Assembly (NCBI RefSeq): GCF_900010725.2
Contig: NZ_LR734878.1
Location: 1-49,375 of the forward strand
Direction of reading: 5' to 3'
DNA from: Planktothrix serta PCC 8927
GTDB lineage: Bacteria > Cyanobacteriota > Cyanobacteriia > Cyanobacteriales > Microcoleaceae
DNA length: 49,375 nt
Shown: positions 10,201 through 18,517 of the stretch, in pieces
Layout: each line of letters begins with the position of its first letter
Numbering within the stretch: the first letter of the stretch is position 1
Program-made: the position numbers and the translations under genes
The notes under the pieces: generated by a model
Database searches by the model: none
The model's input: the letters and a program-made list of their open reading frames with translations, nothing else
What the model was told of the DNA's origin: nothing

Positions 10201-10459
10201 AACATTCAGGGCCTTGAAGTATTCGAGGGGTTTTTCCCAGCACCTCCTCCAAACTGTAGCCCGTCATCCGGGTAAAAGCCGGATTTGCATACAGAATTCG
10301 GGGGCCCGGAAAATCAATCGGTTCAGCTTCTGTAATCAAGATGGCATCATGGGTGCAGTGGACAGCAGATTCCAATAGTTGCAGTTGGGCTTCCTTCGCC
10401 TGATCCAAAGCCCTCGGTAGTTGTTCCTCTGGCTTCTGACTGACATCATCATCGTTCAT
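7223..10459 (-). CDS. Multi-PAS sensor histidine kinase
   Basis: A soluble sensor kinase of about 1078 residues. Six PAS domains occupy roughly 30-830, with PAC signatures such as DITERKQ. The HisKA box is VVSHELRTPLTS (about residue 850), and the ATPase has DQGRGIP (G1) and GTGLGLAI (G2) boxes. There is no receiver domain and no membrane segment. I place the start at the ATG at 10459 (MNDDDVSQKP), which has GGGGGGAAGAAAG just upstream. The longer open frame to 10633 reads through a dispersed repeat (10574-10686) and is rejected. The first PAS resembles a LOV core (GKTPRILQGPE), but the flavin-reactive cysteine of NCRFLQ is replaced by proline, so blue-light adduct chemistry is not expected there. 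Confidence 0.92.
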   Translation of the reverse strand: MNDDDVSQKPEEQLPRALDQAKEAQLQLLESAVHCTHDAILITEAEPIDFPGPRILYANPAFTRMTGYSLEEVLGKTPRILQGPECSRAVLDQIRAALQQWQSIEVELINYRKDGTPFWVQLNLFPIKNETGWYTHWIAIQRDITERKQTETALQEREMMLRSLGDNLPNGAIFQIIQELDKSFCFNYISAGIEQITGLKPEDILKEPSLLMSQILPEDYSVWQQKMEEAYQNLSLFDAELRQQVTSGEIRWTHSRSAPRRLSDGRMLWNGIVVDITELKTTELALQETQKFIQKISDTTPNLLYVYDVLNQKNIYLNPKGSEFFGRSISEIQERGLAFFQEIIHPDDLYKLEELPRRLVQLQNGERIENEFRVKNVAGEWCWLHTWEMVFSRNKEGIPNKIIGNAVDITDIKQLQESLQKSEERFRVALQNSPITAFNQDLQLRYTWIYNPVENLDPNFTLGKTDADLMTVEEAQKLTEIKQSVLSTGKRMRTEVSVTLKQQLGYYDLTVEPLRNLQGEIVGVTCAAMDITERKKVEIELRRYQLELEDKVQERTAELQAINERLLLILEDQQMIQDRLQEQAQLLDLAHDTIITRNLNNIITFWNRGAEMMYGWTKIEALGQSTHSFLCTQFPEPLIDIEGKFLATGYWEGELIHRKKDGTGLIVLSRWVLQRDQKDVPIKILEINTDITETKKIQYALEKSEAQFRTLIEFAPNGIFLVNHQEDCIYVNPRAQEIAGYTFEEALGQGWQNFIHPEDRERVIENSSKNKPKNPKNQDEFRYQHRDGTVRFARLKMAPIVSKMGNLIGHVGSLEDITEQQQIEQMKREFISVVSHELRTPLTSILGALGLLANGVYDQKPEKRKRMLNIAHRETERLVRLVNDILDFERLQSGKVKPLFQACLVSDLLEQSAEAMTALAESHQIILSVQPCEARVWAVPDSIIQTLTNLISNAIKFSPPQTTIEIKAELITTDEDINANLPNENILNLCPVPPYVLFRIKDQGRGIPNDKIKIIFEQFQQVDASDSRQKGGTGLGLAICRMIIQQHGGQIWAESQLNQGSCFYFTLPLPPNSTTSPG

Positions 10460-10486
10460 CTTTCTTCCCCCCTGCTTGCTTCTTGT

Positions 10487-10530
10487 TATATAGCAATCGG
10501 CGCCTTCGAGACCGAGGTTGTAATATTTTA
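10487..10530. repeat. Partial copy of MITE-like repeat
   Basis: The stretch starts TATATAGCAATC and continues to GAGGTTGTAATATTTTAG. It matches the reverse complement of the right end at 20470-20504 (TTACAACC...GGATTGCTATAT) and the arms of 37847-37973. It is read as a solo end of the same family. Confidence 0.55.
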
Positions 10531-10573
10531 GGGTCGGGTTGGCATCATCGGTGTCAACTTTAGCCAAAAACTT

Positions 10574-10686
10574 CGATCCCCCTAAATCCCCCTTAACAAG
10601 GGGGACTTGGATGTCCTCTTCCCCCCTTAACAAGGGAGACTTGGATGTCCTCTTCCCCCCTTTTTAAGGGGGGTTAGGGGGGATCG
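10574..10686. repeat. Inverted-repeat element with internal tandem repeat
   Basis: The left arm GATCCCCCTAAATCCCCCTT and right arm AAGGGGGGTTAGGGGGGATC are imperfect inverted repeats of about 20 bases. Between them a 34-base unit (CCCCCTTAACAAGGG...GGATGTCCTC) occurs twice in tandem from about 10588. The arms could fold into a long hairpin. This G/C-run sequence is typical of dispersed repeats in filamentous cyanobacteria (established observation from memory). It separates the kinase gene from the upstream regulator gene. Confidence 0.75.
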
Positions 10687-10715
10687 TTTAAGTTGACCCG
10701 TCAACCGTCAACACC

Positions 10716-12530
10716 TCACCTGGGAATGGGTTGCAGACGTCTAAGAACTTGAACAATTAGAGTTTCGGTTGCTATGGTTTTACTGAGATAGTCGGAAGCT
10801 CCTACTGCAAAAGCTTGAATAATTGTATTTTCTTCAGTATGAACCGAAAAAAAGATAATCGGTAGATTCCGCCAGCGTTGATCTGTTCGCACCGCTTGAC
10901 AGAGATCTATGCCATTGAAACCCGACATTTCCCAATCTAAAATTAACAGGTCTGGACGACAATCTAACAACACTTCCCAAAAATGTTCGGGATTTTCTAG
11001 GGTCGTAACTGTTAAACCTGTTGCTTCTAAAACCCTAGCAACATAGGCCAAAAGACTGGGATCATCATCCACAATTAAAACACGATTTCCCTTACCTGGT
11101 CGAGATTGAGAAAGTACCTCAGTCACTGTTTTGAGGATTTCATAAGCGGGTAAAGGTTTTTGGAGAAAAGCTTTGACTCCTAAACGAGCAACGGTGACTC
11201 GATCGGTTAAGCTTTGTCGTCCTGTTAAAGTAATTACAGGAATTTGAGGAATCCGATCCGTCAATTCTTCTAATAGGGTTAAACCGTCCTCCTGAGCATT
11301 GGGAAAAGTCAAATCTAGTAAGATAATATTGGGGGGGTTTTGAGCAATCATTTTACGCGCCACAGAAAGATCCGTAGCAATTTCAATTCTTAATCCCCAA
11401 GCGATCGCTTCTACCCGAATTCGTTCGGCTAACATTAAGTCATCATCAACAATTAAAATTAAGGGAGAATAGGCGACAGGTTCTGAGGAAAAGGGCGTTA
11501 ATAGGGTTTCTCGACTGGCTTCAAGACTCAGCGCCACAACTAAATCAGAAATTAATTGAGCTTGGCTAATGTCTAGGTTAGGGTTTTCGAGAAGATCTTC
11601 AATTTCTCGCGCCACTTGGGAGCCTTCTCGGAGTCCAAAAACTCCTAATGATCCGGCTAATTTATGGGCTTCCTTTTTGGCTTCTTGCTGGAGTTTTGCA
11701 CTCAGTTTGCCGTTAAGTAACGCGGGAGAAACTTGCTCTAAAATAGAAATTTGTACCCTAACTTTGTCTTTAAAATTTTCCCAAATCCTCGAAGTAATCG
11801 CCGTCATTTCTTTTCGAGAGTTTTGGGATTGATCCACAGGTTGGGACTCTGGAAGATTAGAGGGCTCTCGCAAACGATATCCCAAACCGTGAACGGTTTC
11901 AATCGGGTCTGAACTGCCAGCAGCTTTGATTTTTTGGCGTAAACATTTAATATGGGTGCTAACAGTTTCTTCGCCAGGAGATTCGGCAAAATCCCACAAT
12001 CGATCTAAAATTGCCCGACGGCTAAAAATTCGTTTAGGATTGAGTAGAAATAGTTCAAGTAAGCAATATTCTTTCGAGGTCAGATGCACTAAGCGATCGC
12101 CTGATTTGATCTCATTATTAATCGGATCAAAACAGAGGTTTTCCCAGGTCATAACCGCCCCAGAAACGGATTTTCCCCGACGCAATAAAGCCCGGATTCT
12201 TGCCATTAATTCGTCGGTGTCAAAGGGTTTAACCACATAATCATCGGCTCCCGCATCTAACCCCATGACCCGATCTGTACTGCTATCTCTGGCGGTTAAT
12301 AGTAGGATCGGATTTTGATATCCTTTGATGCGGAGTTGTTTACAAACACTAATCCCATCGAGTTTAGGAATTTCAATATCTAATAGAATTAAGTCATAGA
12401 TAAAGGTTTCAGCCATTTCTAAAGTTGTAATCCCATCTGCAACTGTATTAACGGTGTATTGATGAGCGTTCAAAATTTCAGCTAAGGCGGCACTGGTCAG
12501 CGTGTCATCTTCGACCAACAGAATTTTCAT
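10716..12530 (-). CDS. Multidomain regulator: REC-OmpR wHTH-Hpt-REC-REC
   Basis: A 604-residue protein combining transcription factor and phosphorelay parts. REC1 (2-115) has D51 and K101. An OmpR/PhoB winged helix follows (about 125-226, with TVHGLGYRL). An Hpt domain follows (about 245-340, phospho-acceptor H289 in KEAHKLAGSLG). REC2 has D406 and K458; REC3 has D532 and K584. All acceptor residues are intact. This allows phosphate to pass among REC, Hpt and DNA-binding modules within one chain. The ATG at 12530 is the natural start (MKILLVEDD). It lies upstream of the kinase on the same strand but is separated from it by 256 bases containing repeats, so co-transcription is uncertain. Confidence 0.92.
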   Translation of the reverse strand: MKILLVEDDTLTSAALAEILNAHQYTVNTVADGITTLEMAETFIYDLILLDIEIPKLDGISVCKQLRIKGYQNPILLLTARDSSTDRVMGLDAGADDYVVKPFDTDELMARIRALLRRGKSVSGAVMTWENLCFDPINNEIKSGDRLVHLTSKEYCLLELFLLNPKRIFSRRAILDRLWDFAESPGEETVSTHIKCLRQKIKAAGSSDPIETVHGLGYRLREPSNLPESQPVDQSQNSRKEMTAITSRIWENFKDKVRVQISILEQVSPALLNGKLSAKLQQEAKKEAHKLAGSLGVFGLREGSQVAREIEDLLENPNLDISQAQLISDLVVALSLEASRETLLTPFSSEPVAYSPLILIVDDDLMLAERIRVEAIAWGLRIEIATDLSVARKMIAQNPPNIILLDLTFPNAQEDGLTLLEELTDRIPQIPVITLTGRQSLTDRVTVARLGVKAFLQKPLPAYEILKTVTEVLSQSRPGKGNRVLIVDDDPSLLAYVARVLEATGLTVTTLENPEHFWEVLLDCRPDLLILDWEMSGFNGIDLCQAVRTDQRWRNLPIIFFSVHTEENTIIQAFAVGASDYLSKTIATETLIVQVLRRLQPIPR

Positions 12531-12601
12531 AAAAATTCCTCCGTTGCTGTTCTCTATTCCTATCCAGGGGTGATAACTCTATTGTATTCAAAGATGAGAT
12601 T

Positions 12602-12628
12602 AAAAGGGAATCCAGGGAACTGATTCCC
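12602..12628 (-). terminator. Candidate intrinsic terminator of the sulfotransferase gene
   Basis: On the minus strand, downstream of the stop at 12676, a GGGAATC/GATTCCC stem of 7 bp with a 9-base loop (12606-12628) is followed by TTTT (12605-12602). The U-tract is short, so efficiency is uncertain. Confidence 0.45.
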
Positions 12629-12675
12629 CGGAAAAGATATACACAATATTAGTCTGATTTGGGTTAGAAAACTCT

Positions 12676-14547
12676 TTAATTCCAATTCAACCGTATTCCT
12701 AAAAAATCCTCTAACTGCTGATTATAGGGTTGAAAATAATCTTTGAGCAAGGCGCGTGTTGATTTAGAGAGGGGGGGATAGGGCCTGGTATTATATTGAT
12801 GATATTTTGATAAGTGATATTCAGGTAAACCCAAAAATTGAAGCACTTGTGTTGTTCCTCGATCGGGATTTGCATAAAAATCTTCACTTTTTAAAATTAA
12901 AAATTGTTCTCTGGGAAAGATTTTCATCCATTTTTCTAAGAAATGAATATACAACCCTTTAGCCAGATATCCTTGAAATTGAGGATGGGTGAGTTTTGTC
13001 CAAAAATCAATCGTTTGATCCTGTAATTGTTCTAGTTCTAATTCCATTGCTTCTTCCAAAGAATGCAACTCCCATTTTAAGCTCAACCAATGATAATAAT
13101 GAGAAACAGCCCGATCAATGGGATTTCTTAACAGAAGAATTAATTTAACATTCGGAAAAACTTTGACTAAGTTTTCAGGAACTTCTGGATGATTAAAATT
13201 AAGGGGTGTTGCTTCTCCTACTAAACAATTATAGCCGGGAGGAATCGGGGGAAAATGAGAAAAATACCACTCTAAACCTCGATCAACTTGATTTGACCAA
13301 AAGGGCATTTCTTTAATCATTGAAGAGATGATATTTGGATGTTCAGACAGATAATAATTTAAAGAGGTTGTCCCTCCTTTTTGAGTTCCAATAATTACAT
13401 AATCGAGGTGATTAACAGGTTGTAATATTTGCTCAATATTCTGCCATTGAGGACGGAATTTAGGGATAATTTTTTGACCTGCAATATGATTATATTCGAT
13501 AGCAGATTTTAAATCGCCTTGAGAAGTATATAATACGGCTAAATTCAAATAAACAATAGAGGATTCTGGATTGATTTCAATCTCTTGATGGTAAATATTA
13601 ATCGCTGTTTTGAGTTGATTTTGTGCTGCAATTAAATCCACAATATTTTGATAATTCCACAGAAATATATCGGGTTTAAGCTCTAAAAATTTGAGATAGG
13701 CACAAACCGCTTCATCCTGCTGTTGGTTGCGAAATAAAGCCATCCCTAAGTTGTAATAAGCTTGGGGATCATTGGGGTTAATTTGCACAGCACTTAGACA
13801 TTGTTCTATTGCTTGCTCTAAAGCTTTCTTTTGCTCTAAAATAGCATTTATTTTTGGAGAAATATCTAAATTATTAGGTTGAATTTTTAAGGCAATGTGA
13901 TAAAATATTAGGGCTGCAAGTTCATGTTTGTTTTGATTGAGAATTTCTGCTACTTTGATATAGAGTTCAACATCAGTTGGTAAAAATTTACTATTATCAG
14001 GTTTATTGACTACCGAGCAATACTCATTAATTACGGAATCTAATCCCTGTTTAATTTGAGATTGAAGCACTTCTGCAATTCGATTTAAACTCTCTAATAA
14101 ATCCCGGTTTTGTTTCCAAGCGTTAAAATAAGCAACAACCGCTTCCTGTTGGTTTTGTTGGCGGTCAAAAGCTTCTCCTAAATAATAATAAGACCAACAA
14201 AACTCTGGGTTGAGTTCAATGGCTTTGGAATAAGCTAAAATCGCCTGATCCGATTGTTTTTGTTGAGATAAAGCTGTTCCTAAGTTATGATAAGACCAGG
14301 AAAAGTTAGGGTTAAGTGCGATCGCTTGACGGTAAACAACAATTGCTTCTGTCCACTTATTTTGCTGGGAGAAAATATCTCCCAGTTGATGATACGCCCA
14401 AGAAAAGTTAGGATCGAGTTCGATAGTTTTTTGATAAAGTGCGATCGCTTCTTCTAAATTTCCCTGATTTCTATAAAGTTCCGCCTGTTCGTATACGGTG
14501 GAAGCTAAAATCGGATTTTCAGGTAATAAGTTAAAATCAAAACTCAT
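12676..14547 (-). CDS. TPR-sulfotransferase fusion
   Basis: A 623-residue protein. Residues 15-375 contain TPR repeats of the pattern A..LGxxxxxQxxxxxAixxYxxAIxLNP. Residues 380-620 form a PAPS-dependent sulfotransferase: the 5'-phosphosulfate loop is GTQKGGTTSL (387-396) and the 3'-phosphate motif is RNPIDRAVSHYYH (474-486). This arrangement resembles the heparan N-sulfotransferase-type Sulfotransfer_1 family. The expected reaction moves sulfate from PAPS to a hydroxyl or amine of a glycan or protein. No transmembrane segment or signal peptide is visible, so it is probably cytoplasmic, with the TPR part holding a partner or substrate. Its context among glycosyltransferases suggests glycan sulfation. 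Confidence 0.9.
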   Translation of the reverse strand: MSFDFNLLPENPILASTVYEQAELYRNQGNLEEAIALYQKTIELDPNFSWAYHQLGDIFSQQNKWTEAIVVYRQAIALNPNFSWSYHNLGTALSQQKQSDQAILAYSKAIELNPEFCWSYYYLGEAFDRQQNQQEAVVAYFNAWKQNRDLLESLNRIAEVLQSQIKQGLDSVINEYCSVVNKPDNSKFLPTDVELYIKVAEILNQNKHELAALIFYHIALKIQPNNLDISPKINAILEQKKALEQAIEQCLSAVQINPNDPQAYYNLGMALFRNQQQDEAVCAYLKFLELKPDIFLWNYQNIVDLIAAQNQLKTAINIYHQEIEINPESSIVYLNLAVLYTSQGDLKSAIEYNHIAGQKIIPKFRPQWQNIEQILQPVNHLDYVIIGTQKGGTTSLNYYLSEHPNIISSMIKEMPFWSNQVDRGLEWYFSHFPPIPPGYNCLVGEATPLNFNHPEVPENLVKVFPNVKLILLLRNPIDRAVSHYYHWLSLKWELHSLEEAMELELEQLQDQTIDFWTKLTHPQFQGYLAKGLYIHFLEKWMKIFPREQFLILKSEDFYANPDRGTTQVLQFLGLPEYHLSKYHQYNTRPYPPLSKSTRALLKDYFQPYNQQLEDFLGIRLNWN

Positions 14548-14568
14548 TAAAATTTATTCGGATAACTT

Positions 14569-14847
14569 TTAACCTTTGGTCAATTGATACACCAGATAAA
14601 ACACTAAACCAGCAATAGCAGGAATTGCCAGTAAATAGATCAATAAAACTTGAGAAATCCCACTCGCTACATATAATAAACCACCGTAAAGCCCAAATAC
14701 AAAGATTAAGAATAAAATCAGTTTAACGGGAGTCCATTTAACGGGTTTTAGGGTTTGCATATTTTTGCCCCCTAAATTGGGTAACATTACAGATTTAGGG
14801 GGAGTTCCAAAGTTATCATGTTTTCCCGATGGCTTTTGTTTTGTCAT
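14569..14847 (-). CDS. Small two-helix membrane protein
   Basis: A 92-residue protein of unknown family. A polar N-terminus of about 40 residues precedes two hydrophobic segments (about residues 43-62, LILFLIFVFGLYGGLLYVAS, and 66-88, VLLIYLLAIPAIAGLVFYLV). An internal ATG at residue 30 (MQTLKPVKW) is an alternative start giving a compact two-helix protein. It ends 21 bases before the sulfotransferase start on the same strand and probably shares its transcript. Function unknown. It is divergent from the glycosyltransferase gene that starts 87 bases away. Confidence 0.65.
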   Translation of the reverse strand: MTKQKPSGKHDNFGTPPKSVMLPNLGGKNMQTLKPVKWTPVKLILFLIFVFGLYGGLLYVASGISQVLLIYLLAIPAIAGLVFYLVYQLTKG

Positions 14848-14934
14848 TAGGCATCAATTTACTTTTTTAAACAATTGATCATCGGTCTCAATAAGAGTTA
14901 TAATAACAGATTGATTATCTAAAACTTTAAATTT

Positions 14935-17900
14935 ATGTCTAGTGTATTCTCCCAAGTTAGCGTTATTATTCCGGTTTATAATGGCGATCGCTACCTTAGC
15001 CAAGCCATTGATAGTGTATTAAGTCAAACCTACTCAAACTATGAGATTATTATAGTCGATGATGGCTCAACAGATAACACTTCTGAAATTATACAACATT
15101 ATGTGGAGAGTTGCCAAGACTCCTCCCTAATTCGTTACATTTTTCAATCTAATCAGGGAGTTGCAGCCGCCAGAAATCGAGGAATTGAGGAAGCTAGAGG
15201 AGAATTAATTGCTTTACTGGATCAAGATGATGTATTTTTGCCCAAAAAATTAGAGCATCAAGTAGCTTGCTTTGAAGCCAACCCCAATGTAGCAATTGTT
15301 AATAGTGGTTGGCGTTTAATTGATCACAATAATAACAAAATTTCTGATATTGAACCTTGGCATAACTTACCGAATTTAACATTAGAAACTTGGATAACAA
15401 GAACGCCAATTTTACCCAGTGCTTTGATGTTTAGGCGTTCAGCTTGGCAACAAATTGGGGGATTTGATTCTCGGTTTAATGGAGTGGATGACGTTGATTT
15501 TATTTGGCGTTTAGCATTGCATGAATATTCAGCAATTTGGTTAACTGAAATTACCGTTAATTATCGACAACACGAGGAAACAGTTTCTAATCAAAAAGCC
15601 AGAGAAAGAGCTAATTTGATGATAGATCTTCATGACAAATTTTTTAGTCAACCTAATTTATCCACTGAAGTTCGGAAACTGGAAAAAATAGCTCGATATG
15701 AATCTTTGACTTGGATGGCATGGCATTTATATCATACGGATCATCCTCAACAAATGGCTGAATTTTTACAACAATCTTTACCCTATACTCCTTATACTGT
15801 AGCGATTACTATTTCTGATTGGGTACATCGATTTATAGGTTATTGTCGGGGTTATGGTTATGAATTTAATTTTAAAATCTTCTATAATTTACCCGAATGG
15901 AAACAATTAATTGCTGAAATTAATCCCCAAAATAAACCTAGAGTTAGTGTGATTATTCCAGCCTATAATTGCGATCAATATATTGAACAATGTGTAAAAA
16001 GCGTTCTCGAACAAACTTATACAGATTATGAGGTTATTGTTATTGATGATGGTTCTCAAGATCAAACTCAACAAATTCTAAAACCTTATTTTCCTGTGAT
16101 TAAATATATTTATCAAGAAAATCAAGGCGCCGCTAAAGCCAGAAATCAGGGTTGTGAAATAGCTCAAGGTGAATTTTTAGCTTTTTTAGATGCAGATGAC
16201 TTTTTCTTACCCCAAAAATTAGCAGATCAAGTAGCATTTCTTGATAATAATCCTGCGATTGATTTAGTCCAAAGTGGTTGGTATTGTGTTAATCAAGAAG
16301 GGCAAAACTGGACAGCCATAACACCTTGGAATACTGCACCAGAACTCAATTTAGAAACATGGATTTTACATAAATGTGTGCGTCCCAGTTGTCTGATTTT
16401 ACGTCGAGAATGGTGGGAAAAAGTGGGAGGATTTGATCATCATTATCCTCCTACAGAAGATTTAGATTTTGTCTTACGTTTATCCTTAATGGGATGCAAA
16501 ACCGCTTGGTTAAAAGAAATTCATGCTGGTTATCGTCAACATGATAAAAATTTAATGTCAGGAGGATTAAAAGTTATTAAAAATACTGAAATGATTATGG
16601 ATAATTTTTTTAATCACCCTAATCTTCCTAACAAAATTCTTCGCTTACGTCGAAAAGAAAGTTATGATCGCTGGGTGTGGTTAGCTTGGAGAATGTATCG
16701 AGATGGTTATCATAATTTAATGATAGAGTGTTTAGAGAAATCCATAGAATATACTTTCTTTCCTCTAACAGAAACGATTTCTCACTGGCTTGATGCTTTT
16801 CAAAATATTGCATCAGACTATGGAGAAAAAGTAGATACTTATGCTTTAATTAACTCTCAGGAATGGAAATCTGTTATCGATAAAATTATGAATCCAAAAC
16901 TTAGCACTCAATCTAAACCCACTTTAACATCCTCCCCGAATAAACCCCACATTCTGTTAATGAATACGGATGATCCTGGTATTGGCGGGTTAGCCCAATA
17001 TGATCATTTAATTTTGTGTGAATTAGCAAAATTAGGATATCGAGTAACAGCCGTTAGACCCCAACATGATAACCCCTTAGTTGAGGGGGAAAAAGACTTA
17101 GGAATTCAGCAATATTGGTTGGAATATAGCACCAGCCAAGATTTACCTCGAATTTTGAGAAATACCCAAGATGCAGAAACCCTTTATAATGAAATTAAGC
17201 CCGATTTTATTATTTTTAGTGATGGCTGGCCTTACTCCCATTTTGCTGCTAAACAAGTGGCAATTCAGCGCAATATTCCCTATATAATTGCTTTAGGATT
17301 AGCGATGCCAGAACATATTGATTTTACAATGGGAGATGGTGTTCCCTACAGCAAAGGGGTATTATATCAATATGGATTAGCCCGTACTTTTAATACCGCA
17401 GCTTATGAACATATTCGGATTTTACAAGACCAATTTGGCTTACCCAAAGATAAAGGAAATATGGTGTATTATGGGCGATCAGAACAATATTTTGCCCCGC
17501 CTAATTTAGCCACTCGTCAACGGTTGCGCCAAGAAATAGGTATTCCTGAAGAGGGAATTATGTGCTTAACTACAGCACGGTTAGCCCCCATTAAAGGACA
17601 TCGATTTCAATTAGAAGCGATCGCCCAATTAAAACACACTTCTATCTGGGAAAAATTATACTTTGTTTGGGCAGGAACGGGACAGGGAAGTGATCATGAT
17701 TTAGAATCTGAATTAAAACAAAAAGTTGAGGATTTAGGAGTTAGCGATCGCGTCATATTCTTAGGACAACGGTGGGATATTCCCGACTGGTTAGATGCCT
17801 GTGATATCTTTATCTTAACCTCCTTAGCAGAAGCCGCTCCCTCCTTTGCAATTATGGAAGCAATGGCGAAAGGATTACCCATTATTGCTTCGGCTGCGGG

Positions 17901-18444
17901 CGGTATTCCTGAAGGTTTAGGAGATACGGGGAAACTCTTAACTGATCCCAATATTGATCCTCAAAAAACAGTTAATGAACTTGTTCAAACCCTGCAAGAA
18001 TTAGCTGTTAATCCTCTGTTATTATCTAAAATGGGTGTAGCGTCTAAACAACGGGCGGAAGAACTCTTTAAAGAAGACCGGATGTTAAAACAAACCCTAA
18101 CTATTATTCAACAAGCCCTAGAAGCAGAATTTGATTCTAACTTTGCCAATCAACCCCAAATTAAAAAAGGAATTAAACAATTAAATCAACAGTTAAATTA
18201 TGCTTCCTGTCTGTGGAATGCTTGGTTTGCCTATACCCAAAATAATCAAACCGATATGTTAAAATACCTGCAAGCATCCTTAAAGGTTTCAACCTCGGAA
18301 TTTATTACCGAAACCCTATTAGATTGGATTGAGGATTTTGTCAGACTCTCAACCTATAAAAATCAACCCTTAAACACCTTAACCATAACCCAATCTTCTC
18401 AATGGAAATACCTGATGGAAACCCTCCTCGGTATTCATTCTTAG
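14935..18444 (+). CDS. Triple glycosyltransferase GT2-GT2-GT4
   Basis: An 1169-residue fusion of three glycosyltransferases. Two GT-A family 2 domains start at about residues 8 and 336 (VSVIIPVYNG and VSVIIPAYNC), each with VDDGS/IDDGS nucleotide-binding and DxDD-type metal motifs (LLDQDD, FLDADD). Each is followed by a helical region. A GT-B family 4 domain spans about 675-1060, with GIGGLAQYD for the N-terminal lobe and EAAPSFAIMEAMAKGLP carrying the EX7E donor-site motif. A short helical tail follows. The two GT2 modules are alike in the extra W-rich segments, which suggests internal duplication. The protein likely adds several sugars in sequence to a surface glycan. Donor and acceptor are not readable. 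Confidence 0.9.
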   Translation: MSSVFSQVSVIIPVYNGDRYLSQAIDSVLSQTYSNYEIIIVDDGSTDNTSEIIQHYVESCQDSSLIRYIFQSNQGVAAARNRGIEEARGELIALLDQDDVFLPKKLEHQVACFEANPNVAIVNSGWRLIDHNNNKISDIEPWHNLPNLTLETWITRTPILPSALMFRRSAWQQIGGFDSRFNGVDDVDFIWRLALHEYSAIWLTEITVNYRQHEETVSNQKARERANLMIDLHDKFFSQPNLSTEVRKLEKIARYESLTWMAWHLYHTDHPQQMAEFLQQSLPYTPYTVAITISDWVHRFIGYCRGYGYEFNFKIFYNLPEWKQLIAEINPQNKPRVSVIIPAYNCDQYIEQCVKSVLEQTYTDYEVIVIDDGSQDQTQQILKPYFPVIKYIYQENQGAAKARNQGCEIAQGEFLAFLDADDFFLPQKLADQVAFLDNNPAIDLVQSGWYCVNQEGQNWTAITPWNTAPELNLETWILHKCVRPSCLILRREWWEKVGGFDHHYPPTEDLDFVLRLSLMGCKTAWLKEIHAGYRQHDKNLMSGGLKVIKNTEMIMDNFFNHPNLPNKILRLRRKESYDRWVWLAWRMYRDGYHNLMIECLEKSIEYTFFPLTETISHWLDAFQNIASDYGEKVDTYALINSQEWKSVIDKIMNPKLSTQSKPTLTSSPNKPHILLMNTDDPGIGGLAQYDHLILCELAKLGYRVTAVRPQHDNPLVEGEKDLGIQQYWLEYSTSQDLPRILRNTQDAETLYNEIKPDFIIFSDGWPYSHFAAKQVAIQRNIPYIIALGLAMPEHIDFTMGDGVPYSKGVLYQYGLARTFNTAAYEHIRILQDQFGLPKDKGNMVYYGRSEQYFAPPNLATRQRLRQEIGIPEEGIMCLTTARLAPIKGHRFQLEAIAQLKHTSIWEKLYFVWAGTGQGSDHDLESELKQKVEDLGVSDRVIFLGQRWDIPDWLDACDIFILTSLAEAAPSFAIMEAMAKGLPIIASAAGGIPEGLGDTGKLLTDPNIDPQKTVNELVQTLQELAVNPLLLSKMGVASKQRAEELFKEDRMLKQTLTIIQQALEAEFDSNFANQPQIKKGIKQLNQQLNYASCLWNAWFAYTQNNQTDMLKYLQASLKVSTSEFITETLLDWIEDFVRLSTYKNQPLNTLTITQSSQWKYLMETLLGIHS

Positions 18445-18517
18445 TTAGCCATCCTATCCCTTCCTGAAAAAATGTTATATTAAGATGAAAACCCCATACA
18501 TAAATCCACTTTAAGCT

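Noticed and set aside
10460-10633. N-terminal extension of the multi-PAS kinase to 10633
   Set aside because: The extension is translated repeat sequence; the ATG at 10459 has a strong Shine-Dalgarno and a normal start.
10588-10660. CRISPR array
   Set aside because: Only two tandem 34-base units without variable spacers; it is part of an inverted-repeat element.
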